Below are positions 1 through 6,726 of a stretch of 25,199 nt of DNA, piece by piece. The notes beneath the pieces were generated by a model. That model was not told where the DNA came from, searched no databases, and worked only from the letters and a program-made list of their open reading frames with translations. The position numbers and the translations under genes were made by a program. Origin of the DNA: RGIG3178 sp964533965 (GTDB taxonomy: Bacteria > Bacillota > Clostridia > Christensenellales > QAND01). Location: the NCBI GenBank assembly GCA_964533965.1, contig CAZHNN010000026.1:1-25199 (forward strand). Reading direction: 5' to 3'. How positions within the stretch are numbered: position 1 is the stretch's first letter; each line of letters begins with the position of its first letter.

Positions 1-302
1 GGCCATCTATCTAGGCGTACAGTTGCCAGTACGCTCAAGCGGTTACCCGGGGACGTGACGGGCCGCCACATCTGCCCCCCTATCAACCTTGCACCAAGTG
101 GGGTTTACATAGCGGACAAGTCGCCAAGCCGCTGGTGGGCTCTTACCCCACCTTTCCACCCTTGCGCCTTCTTACGAAGGTTCGCGGTATCTCTCTGTTG
201 CACTTTCCTTGAAGTCGCCTTCACCGGGAGTTACCCGGCACTCTGCCCTACGGTGCTCGGACTTTCCTCGGGCATGTGCCCGCGGCCATCCGGCTTACTC
301 AC
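1..302 (-). ncRNA. rnpB: RNase P RNA, bacterial class A, 3' end cut by window edge
   Basis: This is the catalytic RNA of ribonuclease P, which removes the 5' leader from pre-tRNAs. On the minus strand the conserved elements appear in order: a 5' helix strand with AAGCCGGA, the GAGGAAAGTCCGAGC block, ACAGAGA, GGGTAAGAGCCCACCAGC, GTAAACCCCACTTGGTGCAAGG, and near the left edge the 3' core element AGATAGATGGCC. The order and the P8-P14-like region match the class A (ancestral) fold rather than the Bacillus class B fold. The last 15 to 25 bases, which would pair with the AAGCCGGA strand, lie outside the window. The 5' end is estimated to a few bases. It begins within about 10 bases of the stop codon of the upstream zinc-ribbon gene, so it has either a promoter inside that gene or is processed from a longer transcript. 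Confidence 0.95.
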
Positions 303-309
303 ATAAACT

Positions 310-1026
310 TTACTCTTCCTGTTCAGCGTAGTAGAGAATCCTGCCACAGCTGTCGCATTCCACAATGCCTTCTCCGGACCGAAGCCGACTCAACATCAGG
401 CTTGGGATTGCCATGTTGCATCCGCTGCACTGGTTGTCCTTTACTTTGGCCACGGGGTTGACACTGGTGCGCTTTACCTTTTTATATTGCTCCAGAAGCT
501 CCTTGGGTATGCCAGGTTCCTTCTGTTTCACAGCCGAGCGCAGGCGCTCAAGCTCTTCGGTAGCATCGGCCAATTCCTTGTCGTGCTTCTCTTTGAGCTC
601 GTCAAATTCTTTTTTGCCGACCACCAGTTTGCTTCGCACGTCACGAAGCGTCGCTTCCGTGCCCTCCGCCATTGCGTAGATCTGCTCTACCTGTTTGTAC
701 ATGGCATTCAGGGTCCTGTTGCATTCATCCATCGCCCTTAATACCAAACGCACCTGGCGCAGATCCTGATCCTGGCAGTTTTCCGCTTCCTTTTTCAAAG
801 ACGAAATCTGACTGCGGATCTTCTCGATCTCGCCGGTAATGCGCTCGCAATCGGAATACGCATTCCGAAGTTCATTGTCGAGTTTTTTTGCCCGGTCCTG
901 CTGTTCCATCATGGCGTTACGAACGCTCAACAGCCGGCTGCGTGTTTTGGATTTCTTCAACGTTGCCTCAAACCGGCCCAACGCAAGGTCAGCCTTTTGA
1001 TAATCCCAGAGCAACTGCATGTTCAT
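310..1026 (-). CDS. Coiled-coil protein with C-terminal C4 zinc ribbon (CT398/HP0958-like)
   Basis: A 238-residue protein. Residues of about 10 to 180 are highly charged and predicted to form long helices or a coiled coil. The C-terminus carries a zinc ribbon with two CxxC knuckles, C200-x2-C203 and C224-x2-C227, the latter in ECDSCGRILYY. This is the architecture of the widespread zf-RING_7 (DUF164) family, whose studied members HP0958 and CT398 act as chaperone-like proteins. The molecular role in Gram-positives is unknown. The ATG at 1026 follows GAGGTG; a nearer out-of-frame ATG at about 1030 is not used. The gene follows nif3 and precedes rnpB. A terminator-like hairpin ends only about 19 bases before its start codon, so its expression probably depends on readthrough. 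Confidence 0.85.
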   Translation of the reverse strand: MNMQLLWDYQKADLALGRFEATLKKSKTRSRLLSVRNAMMEQQDRAKKLDNELRNAYSDCERITGEIEKIRSQISSLKKEAENCQDQDLRQVRLVLRAMDECNRTLNAMYKQVEQIYAMAEGTEATLRDVRSKLVVGKKEFDELKEKHDKELADATEELERLRSAVKQKEPGIPKELLEQYKKVKRTSVNPVAKVKDNQCSGCNMAIPSLMLSRLRSGEGIVECDSCGRILYYAEQEE

Positions 1027-1044
1027 CCATTATCACCTCTTCGT

Positions 1045-1071
1045 AAAAAAGCAAGAGCTGAAAGCCCTTGC
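1045..1071 (-). terminator. Intrinsic terminator or attenuator after the nif3 gene
   Basis: On the minus strand GCAAGGGC, loop TTTCA, GCTCTTGC forms an 8-bp stem with one G-T wobble, followed directly by TTTTTT. It lies 3 bases after the nif3 stop codon and ends 19 bases before the next start codon in the same direction, leaving no room for a new promoter between them. It may therefore act as a partial terminator. Confidence 0.8.
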
Positions 1072-1073
1072 CG

Positions 1074-1871
1074 CTACACCTGTGAAAAGATGTCCGCCCC
1101 TGTGGACGATATCATCAAGTCCACCTGATATTCTAGCGTATATAACCTGTTTTGTAAATGGTTAAACCATGGAAGCAATATGACTTTTTCGGTGTCATAA
1201 TGTCCCGCATCAATGATGCTCAATTCCCTTCGCGCAAATTCGATCCCCTGGCTGTATCGTACGTCCCCGGTAATCACGCATTGTGCGCCGGTGGCAAGGC
1301 ACGCATCCAATGCAGATGTGCCGCTGCCGGAGAGCACGGCAAGTCTCGTGATGCGCTTGTCCCCGCTTCCCGTATAGCGAACCGATGTTGCATTCAGCTT
1401 CGACTTTGCAGCGATTGCCAATAGCTCTACCGTTGTTTCCGGGATACATCCCACACGACCATAGCCGTCACCATTAAGCCCGATAGGTTCCACAACTTCT
1501 GTGTTCTCCAAGCCGAATATGGTTGAAAGCACCTCGCAGAGCCCATCCTTGGCATAATCCGTATTAGTATGCGAAGATAGCAGCGCTATGTCGTTCCGGA
1601 TGAGATTGCGCAGAATGCGCTCCAAAGTGTCCTGTTCGCAAAGGCGGCGAATGGGATTGAAGATCAGAGGATGGTGGGAGAGGATGAGGTTGCAGCCTAG
1701 CGCTGCCGCTTCCTCCGCCACCTGCTCCGTACAATCGACGCATAGCAAAATACGGGAAACAGGCTGTGTCCAATCCCCGCACTGAAGCCCGCTGTTATCG
1801 AATTCGGCACTAAGACGCAGCGGCGCTATCTCTTCCATGAGTTCATTTATTTGTTTAAGCGTCGGCTGCAT
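1074..1871 (-). CDS. Nif3-like dinuclear metal-centre protein (YqfO/YbgI family)
   Basis: A 265-residue member of the Nif3/YqfO/YbgI family, which form toroidal hexamers with a two-metal site. Some are annotated as GTP cyclohydrolase 1 type 2, but the physiological reaction is unsettled. Candidate metal ligands are visible: the HH pair in SHHPLIF (H66, H67), H101 and D105 in SSHTNTDYAKDG, and H224 and E228 in DAGHYDTE. The B. subtilis homologue is about 373 residues because of an inserted PII-like domain; that insert is absent here. The start ATG at 1871 was preferred to an upstream extension because MQPTLKQINELM matches the family N-terminus and AGGAG precedes it. The gene overlaps the end of trmK by 17 bases, as in other Firmicutes where trmK and nif3 are paired. 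It ends with TAG at the natural family C-terminus. Confidence 0.9.
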   Translation of the reverse strand: MQPTLKQINELMEEIAPLRLSAEFDNSGLQCGDWTQPVSRILLCVDCTEQVAEEAAALGCNLILSHHPLIFNPIRRLCEQDTLERILRNLIRNDIALLSSHTNTDYAKDGLCEVLSTIFGLENTEVVEPIGLNGDGYGRVGCIPETTVELLAIAAKSKLNATSVRYTGSGDKRITRLAVLSGSGTSALDACLATGAQCVITGDVRYSQGIEFARRELSIIDAGHYDTEKVILLPWFNHLQNRLYTLEYQVDLMISSTGADIFSQV

Positions 1872-2559
1872 GCGAATTCTCCTCACACCATCCCATAAGC
1901 TCCCGTACCAGGCGCAAAGCCGCCCCCTGATTCTCCTGTCCCCGCGCGCTTGCCGCAGGTTGCTGTATCGTATTTTCCCAAACCCGAATGCGCCATCTCG
2001 CATAGTTTAGCACCGTTCTGTTCGGGTGTTTCATGTTCATAGTCCCGATTTCGCAAGCGACATCGTTCAATGGCTGCCTCTGTATACCATCGAAGCGCAC
2101 TGCAAGAATCGGAAAATACCTGCCCTCGTATACAATCGCTTCCTCATAGATATCAAAGCCACTGCCATTGAGTGATTTGCGAAGATGCGCCGCATCATCC
2201 GCCGGCTGCAGTATGAGGCATTGCATCCTTTTCGCCATATCCAGGCCGTTTTCAATGATGCGCATCGTCATGTGCCCGCCGATGCCTGCGAAGACGGCTG
2301 CCTGCGCATCTGCGACTGGAAGGCCATCGTGCAGCAGCGTCACCGTCCGATCGGCCAGTGTGAGCATTTCATACAAGACCTAGGCCTATTGCAGCGATTT
2401 CGGGCTGATGTCCGAAGCAACAAGCCTGTTGCATTTGCCGGATTGCAGCAAATGCAAGCCAAGCAAGCCGTGATCACACCCCACATCCGCGATGCATTCG
2501 CATTGTGGCAGCATGTCCGTTACGGCCGTAAGGCGCTGCGAGAGTTTTTTGCCCTGCAT
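1855..2559 (-). pseudogene. trmK: tRNA (adenine-22-N1)-methyltransferase TrmK, interrupted by two in-frame TAG codons
   Basis: The reading frame encodes an apparent 234-codon TrmK, a SAM-dependent methyltransferase that makes m1A22 in tRNA. The N-terminal part has the start KKLSQRLTAV and SAM motif I, IADVGCDHGLLGL (about residues 23-35). The C-terminal part has AGIGGHMTMRIIENG and LILQPADD, typical of the family. Codons 58 and 60 are both TAG (about 2386-2388 and 2380-2382), and the frame then continues open without a shift. Alignment through the lesion is natural (SPKSLQ-stop-A-stop-VLYEMLTLADRTV), where relatives have Lys or Arg. TAG ends several other genes here (nif3, ppdK, recO, the ABC permease), so it is a stop codon. 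Options are a recent pseudogene, a sequencing or assembly error, readthrough, or two fragments. The start lies one base after the rpoD stop and the end overlaps nif3. Identity is firm; functional status is open. Confidence 0.8.
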
Positions 2560-2560
2560 A

Positions 2561-3658
2561 TCATTCGAGGAAATCGCGAAGCTTTTTGCTGCGCGACGGA
2601 TGCCGAAGCTTACGCAACGCCTTTGCTTCGATCTGGCGTATTCGCTCGCGCGTGACGTTGAATTCCTTGCCGACCTCTTCAAGCGTGCGCGCCCTGCCGT
2701 CATCAAGGCCAAACCGGAGCCGCAGCACCTTCTCCTCACGCGGGGTCAATGTATCCAGCACTTCCATCAACTGTTCCTTGAGCAATGTAAAGGCGGCGGA
2801 TTTCTCCGGTGCCGGTGCTTCGTCGTCGGGGATGAAGTCGCCCAGATGGCTGTCCTCTTCCTCACCGATCGGTGTCTCCAGCGACACCGGCTCCTGCGCA
2901 ATCTTCATGATCTCGCGCACCTTCTCTTCGGAGACGCCCATTTCCGCAGCGATCTCTTCGGGCTGCGGGTCACGCCCGTATTCCTGTAGCAGCTGGCGTG
3001 TGACACGAATGAGCTTGTTGATGGTCTCTACCATATGTACTGGGATGCGGATGGTGCGTGCCTGGTCTGCAATCGCGCGGGTGATGGCCTGGCGGATCCA
3101 CCATGTCGCATACGTGGAGAACTTGTAGCCCTTGGTGTAGTCGAACTTCTCCACCGCTTTGATCAATCCCAGATTGCCTTCCTGAATCAGATCCAAAAAC
3201 AGCATGCCGCGCCCTACGTAGCGTTTTGCAATGCTGACCACAAGGCGCAGGTTCGCTTCGGTCAGCTCGCGCTTTGCTTCCTGGTCGCCTTCGCCCATGC
3301 GCTTGGCAATGACCACTTCCTGGTCGGCGGTCAACAGCGGTACGCGTCCAATCTCCTTGAGGTACATCTTGACGGGATCGTCGATGTTGATGCCCTCGGG
3401 CATGAAATCACGAAGTTCATCCCGTGAGATCTCCTCTTCTTCCGCAAGGTCCGCGATATCCGGTTCTTCCTCATCATCGAGTCTATCGACGACTTGAATG
3501 TTCTTTTTCTTGAGCTCTTCGAGAATGTTTTCCAGCCTTTGAACCGTAACTTCCGTATCGCCAAAGGAAGACAATATCTCCTCATGCGTCACAACGCCTT
3601 TGTTCAAGCCTTTTTCCTGCAGCGTTTCGTCCAACTGGTCTGACATGTTTTCACTCAT
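2561..3658 (-). CDS. rpoD: Primary RNA polymerase sigma factor RpoD/SigA
   Basis: A 365-residue housekeeping sigma-70 factor, which directs core RNA polymerase to vegetative promoters. An N-terminal region 1.1-like segment contains an acidic stretch (about 60-80). Region 1.2 (about 92-125) has DPVKMYLKEIG. Region 2 (about 126-200) has the invariant NLRLVVSIAKRY and FSTYATWWIRQAITRAIADQ. Region 3 includes PVHMVETINKL, and region 4 (about 298-365) has the helix-turn-helix TLEEVGKEFNVTRERIRQIE and a C-terminal RSKKLRDFLE. The length is typical of Firmicutes SigA. The ATG overlaps the dnaG stop as ATGA and is preceded by AAGGGGGAA inside dnaG, which indicates translational coupling. This is the classical dnaG-rpoD macromolecular-synthesis arrangement. 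Confidence 0.98.
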   Translation of the reverse strand: MSENMSDQLDETLQEKGLNKGVVTHEEILSSFGDTEVTVQRLENILEELKKKNIQVVDRLDDEEEPDIADLAEEEEISRDELRDFMPEGINIDDPVKMYLKEIGRVPLLTADQEVVIAKRMGEGDQEAKRELTEANLRLVVSIAKRYVGRGMLFLDLIQEGNLGLIKAVEKFDYTKGYKFSTYATWWIRQAITRAIADQARTIRIPVHMVETINKLIRVTRQLLQEYGRDPQPEEIAAEMGVSEEKVREIMKIAQEPVSLETPIGEEEDSHLGDFIPDDEAPAPEKSAAFTLLKEQLMEVLDTLTPREEKVLRLRFGLDDGRARTLEEVGKEFNVTRERIRQIEAKALRKLRHPSRSKKLRDFLE

Positions 3659-5439
3659 TTCAGTTCCCCCTTTGCCAGCGGCGCAGTGGATGCGACGCTG
3701 ACCCTCTTATTACGCAAACTATCCATTTCCATCGTTCTTTTCTGTATTTCGGCGGCGATGCGACTCATATCCGCACCACTCTGCTTGCTTTTATGATTAA
3801 GCTCATCCACTTCCCGCTCGTATCGTTTGAGCCGCAACCGGTCCATATAGTCCAACACCATGCGGTCCGTGGCGCTTTCCTGCCTCGTGAGTACCTCCGC
3901 TGCCAGCGCAGCTTCTTTTGGGTCGCTGTAGTTGCTCAACAGCGCCGCCGTGCAGTCCTCCTGATGCATGTTCTCCATGGTCAAATACATGCTACTGTAT
4001 AGAGGATCGGCAAAATCCTCGACGTCCATGAACAGATATGCCTGCGCCCGGACACGCGGATCGGTTGCCATCAAACAAAGTATGCGCTGTTCGATTTCAT
4101 CGTCCCCCGGGGATGCCCGCTGCTTGGGTTCCGGCTCGATTCTGACCGTCTGCTTGGCCTGTTTGCCGGATTCCTGCATCAGCGCTTCGATCGAAAAGCC
4201 CGATAGCTTCGCAATGAACTTGATATACCGCTCCCGTTCCACAGGTCCGGCGTCCTTTAGAAGCGCGACCGCCTGCTGGGCAAAATGCATGCGGCCCTCT
4301 TCGCCCGAAAGATCACACTGGTCGCGTAGCAGTTGAAGCTTGAACTCCGTGAGCGACAGCGCGTTGCTCTTCAGTGCAAAAAACGCATCCCTGCCCCGCT
4401 TTCGGACAAAATCATCCGGATCCATGCCGTCGGGCAGCATCAGCACACGCACATGCAAGCCTTCGTTTTCCAGAAGATCCAAACCGCGCAGCGTAGCGTT
4501 GCGCCCGGCGGCATCACCATCGTAGGCGATGTATACCGTATCTGCAAAACGCCGCATCAAGCGGACCTGTCCCGTCGTGAGCGCCGTTCCCAGACTCGCA
4601 ACCACATTCTTTACGCCGGCAGTGGATACGGCAATCAGGTCCATATATCCTTCCACCACGATGAGCTCCCTTTGTGTCCCAAAGGAGCGGTAGAAGTTCA
4701 AACCGTAGAGCATCTCGCGCTTGTTGTATACCTGTGTCTCTGCCGTATTGATATATTTGGGTCCGTCCCCTTTGAGCACTCGGCCGCCGAAGCCCAACAC
4801 ACGCGAACGCTGGTCGATGATGGGGAACATCACCTTGTCACGGAAGAAATCATAGTGTTTCCCGTTCTTAACCGTCGTAAGGCCGCAGGCGACAAGCTCT
4901 TTTTCGGTAAACCCCTTTTGCATCAGATGGTCGGTCAATGCCTGCCATTGTGCAGGGGCATAGCCAAGGCCAAAGCGCCGGATGTGTTCATGCGTTAGTC
5001 CGCGCCCTTTGAGATAATCGAGCGCAGCTTTCGCGCTATCGGTATGCAGCATCTCATGATAGTACAGTGCAGCTTCCCGCAATGCGGCATACAGCCTCTC
5101 CCGCTGCTCTCTTCTCTTTGCGAACTCGTCATCGTCCGCGGTTTGGGGCAGCGGCATCCCCACCCGTTCCGCCAATTGAGCGACCGCCTCTGTGAAGGAG
5201 AGCTTCTCCATATTCATCAAAAAATGAATCACATTGCCGCCCGCATGACAACCAAAACAATAATAAAACTGCTTGTCCGGATCCACGGAAAACGAAGGCG
5301 TTTTCTCGCTGTGAAACGGACAGCATCCCCAATACCGTCTGTTCTTTTGTGCAAGCGTCACATATTGCGAAACCACCTGCACAAGGTCATTGCGCGCGCG
5401 CAGGGATTCCAACCAGTCATCCGCATACAATCCTGCCAT
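3655..5439 (-). CDS. dnaG: DNA primase DnaG
   Basis: A 594-residue primase that makes RNA primers for DNA replication and works with the replicative helicase. The N-terminal CHC2 zinc finger is C40-x2-H43-x17-C61-x2-C64, within WGCCPFHSEKTPSFS and CFGCHAGGN. The catalytic TOPRIM core follows, with E263 in VVEGYMD, the acidic D307-G-D309 in AYDGDA, and PDGMDPDDF at about 336-344. The C-terminal third (about 440-594) corresponds to the helicase-interaction domain and is poorly conserved, as usual. The start fits the family N-terminus and follows AAAGGGG. A 72-base gap separates it from dgt upstream; its stop overlaps rpoD. Confidence 0.97.
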   Translation of the reverse strand: MAGLYADDWLESLRARNDLVQVVSQYVTLAQKNRRYWGCCPFHSEKTPSFSVDPDKQFYYCFGCHAGGNVIHFLMNMEKLSFTEAVAQLAERVGMPLPQTADDDEFAKRREQRERLYAALREAALYYHEMLHTDSAKAALDYLKGRGLTHEHIRRFGLGYAPAQWQALTDHLMQKGFTEKELVACGLTTVKNGKHYDFFRDKVMFPIIDQRSRVLGFGGRVLKGDGPKYINTAETQVYNKREMLYGLNFYRSFGTQRELIVVEGYMDLIAVSTAGVKNVVASLGTALTTGQVRLMRRFADTVYIAYDGDAAGRNATLRGLDLLENEGLHVRVLMLPDGMDPDDFVRKRGRDAFFALKSNALSLTEFKLQLLRDQCDLSGEEGRMHFAQQAVALLKDAGPVERERYIKFIAKLSGFSIEALMQESGKQAKQTVRIEPEPKQRASPGDDEIEQRILCLMATDPRVRAQAYLFMDVEDFADPLYSSMYLTMENMHQEDCTAALLSNYSDPKEAALAAEVLTRQESATDRMVLDYMDRLRLKRYEREVDELNHKSKQSGADMSRIAAEIQKRTMEMDSLRNKRVSVASTAPLAKGELK

Positions 5440-5511
5440 AACGCGCCCCTTTCTATGTATGCATTCCTTTATTTGGATAAAATGCCGACAAAACTCGCCG
5501 CCATTCTACAT

Positions 5512-6510
5512 TTATTGTGCGTATTGTCGCGGCAGGAACAACGAACGGAACGTCTGTATGGCGTAATGGTCGCTCATGCCGGCGATATAGTCGCATACGG
5601 ACCTTTCACGATTTTCCAGGTTAGCGCGAATTTCGTAATGCTCCGGCATGGAACCCTCGTTTTCCAGATAATGGGCAAAGAGCACACGCAGCATCGCTTC
5701 GGCCCTGTTTGCTTGCTCCATGATGCGCTTTTCAAAGTACAGGTGATCGAATAAAAAGCTTCGAAGTTTGTTCATTGCGTCCTGTACAGGTTTGCTCATC
5801 CGGATCTCCCCATTGGCGCTGTTCTGTATGGTATCCAGTACCAGCGCATGGATGCGCTGTGAGCTTCGGTGTCCCAATAGCTCAACGCAATCCTTTGGCA
5901 GATCCTCCTCACGCAAATAGCCGCAACGCTGTGCATCCTGGATATCGTGATTCACATAGGCGATCTTATCCGACAGCCGGACAACTTTACCTTCCAAGGT
6001 GCCTGGGGTACAGCTTGTCCTGTGATTGACGATGCCGTCTTTGACCTCGTGCGTCAGATTCAGCCCTTTGCCGTCATTTTCAAGCAAGTCCACCACGCGG
6101 AGCCCCTGTAGGTTGTGCTCAAAGCCCCCGGAGCACAGCTCGTTCAATACCCGCTCCCCCGTATGTCCAAACGGCGTATGCCCAAGGTCATGTCCGAGCG
6201 CGATTGCCTCCGTCAAATCCTCGTTCAATCGCAGCGCCCTTGAAATGGTGCGGGCAATCTGCATCACTTCCAGCGTATGTGTCATCCGCTCTCGGAAATG
6301 GTCCCCTTCCGGCGCTATGAAAACCTGCGTTTTGTGCTTGAGACGGCGGAACGAATTGCTGTGCAGAATCCGGTCCCGATCCCTGGCAAAACAGGTGCGG
6401 ATAGAACAGGGTTCTTCGGGTACGCTTCTGCCGAGGCTGTCCTGTGAGAGCTTCGCATATTCTGACAGCATCTGCCTCTCGCGCTCCAGGGCCTGCTCGC
6501 GTATCTCCAT
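5512..6510 (-). CDS. dgt: dGTP triphosphohydrolase-like HD-domain protein
   Basis: A 332-residue protein of the dGTPase family, type 2 length. These enzymes hydrolyse dNTPs to the deoxynucleoside and triphosphate and so affect dNTP pools. The N-terminal NSFRRLKHKTQVF (about 52-64) is a family signature. The HD metal site is H78 (in RMTHTLEV), H107-D108 in ALGHDLGHTPFGH with H111 and H116, and D181 in RLSDKIAYVNHD. The start ATG at 6510 has AAAGGGG about 8 bases upstream. In many Clostridia dgt lies directly before dnaG and rpoD, as here. Upstream lie only 150 AT-rich bases and then the ppdK terminator, so a promoter should be within 6511-6672. A TATAAC at about 6535-6540 is a possible -10 but lacks a good -35. 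Confidence 0.93.
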   Translation of the reverse strand: MEIREQALERERQMLSEYAKLSQDSLGRSVPEEPCSIRTCFARDRDRILHSNSFRRLKHKTQVFIAPEGDHFRERMTHTLEVMQIARTISRALRLNEDLTEAIALGHDLGHTPFGHTGERVLNELCSGGFEHNLQGLRVVDLLENDGKGLNLTHEVKDGIVNHRTSCTPGTLEGKVVRLSDKIAYVNHDIQDAQRCGYLREEDLPKDCVELLGHRSSQRIHALVLDTIQNSANGEIRMSKPVQDAMNKLRSFLFDHLYFEKRIMEQANRAEAMLRVLFAHYLENEGSMPEHYEIRANLENRERSVCDYIAGMSDHYAIQTFRSLFLPRQYAQ

Positions 6511-6673
6511 ACCCTATACCCCTTTCATCGGTGTGTTATACAATTTCAACGCGTTTTATAAAAATCCTCTTTTCCCGTTATATTTTTAGACAGTCCAGCA
6601 AGCGGGACGGGGCAAACGCATGCGATCATAAGGCTAAAATCCATCGAATATAAATTTCGCATATGCATCTCAC

Positions 6674-6705
6674 AAAAAAAAGGGCGCTTTTGTTACGCCC
6701 TTTTG
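6674..6705 (-). terminator. Intrinsic terminator of the ppdK transcript
   Basis: On the minus strand AAAGGGCG, loop TAACAAAAG, CGCCCTTT forms an 8-bp stem followed by a run of T. It starts about 25 bases after the ppdK stop codon and separates that transcript from dgt. The opposite strand also reads as a hairpin followed by TTTTG, but no plus-strand gene ends here. Confidence 0.9.
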
Positions 6706-6726
6706 TTTATGAACCCGGCTTTGGTG

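Noticed and set aside
55..461. Plus-strand open frames at 55-306 and 276-461
   Set aside because: They lie antisense to RNase P RNA and the end of the zinc-ribbon gene, show no family pattern and have no ribosome site.
2380..2388. Genome-wide reassignment of TAG to an amino acid
   Set aside because: nif3, ppdK, recO and the ABC permease all end with TAG at natural family C-termini, so TAG is read as stop.
2386..2739. A separate 117-residue minus-strand protein
   Set aside because: Its first 60 residues are the rpoD coding sequence read in another frame; the remainder is the N-terminal part of TrmK.
4333..5754. Long plus-strand open frames of over 200 codons opposite dnaG and dgt
   Set aside because: They are antisense shadows of strongly conserved genes and their translations have no recognisable motif.
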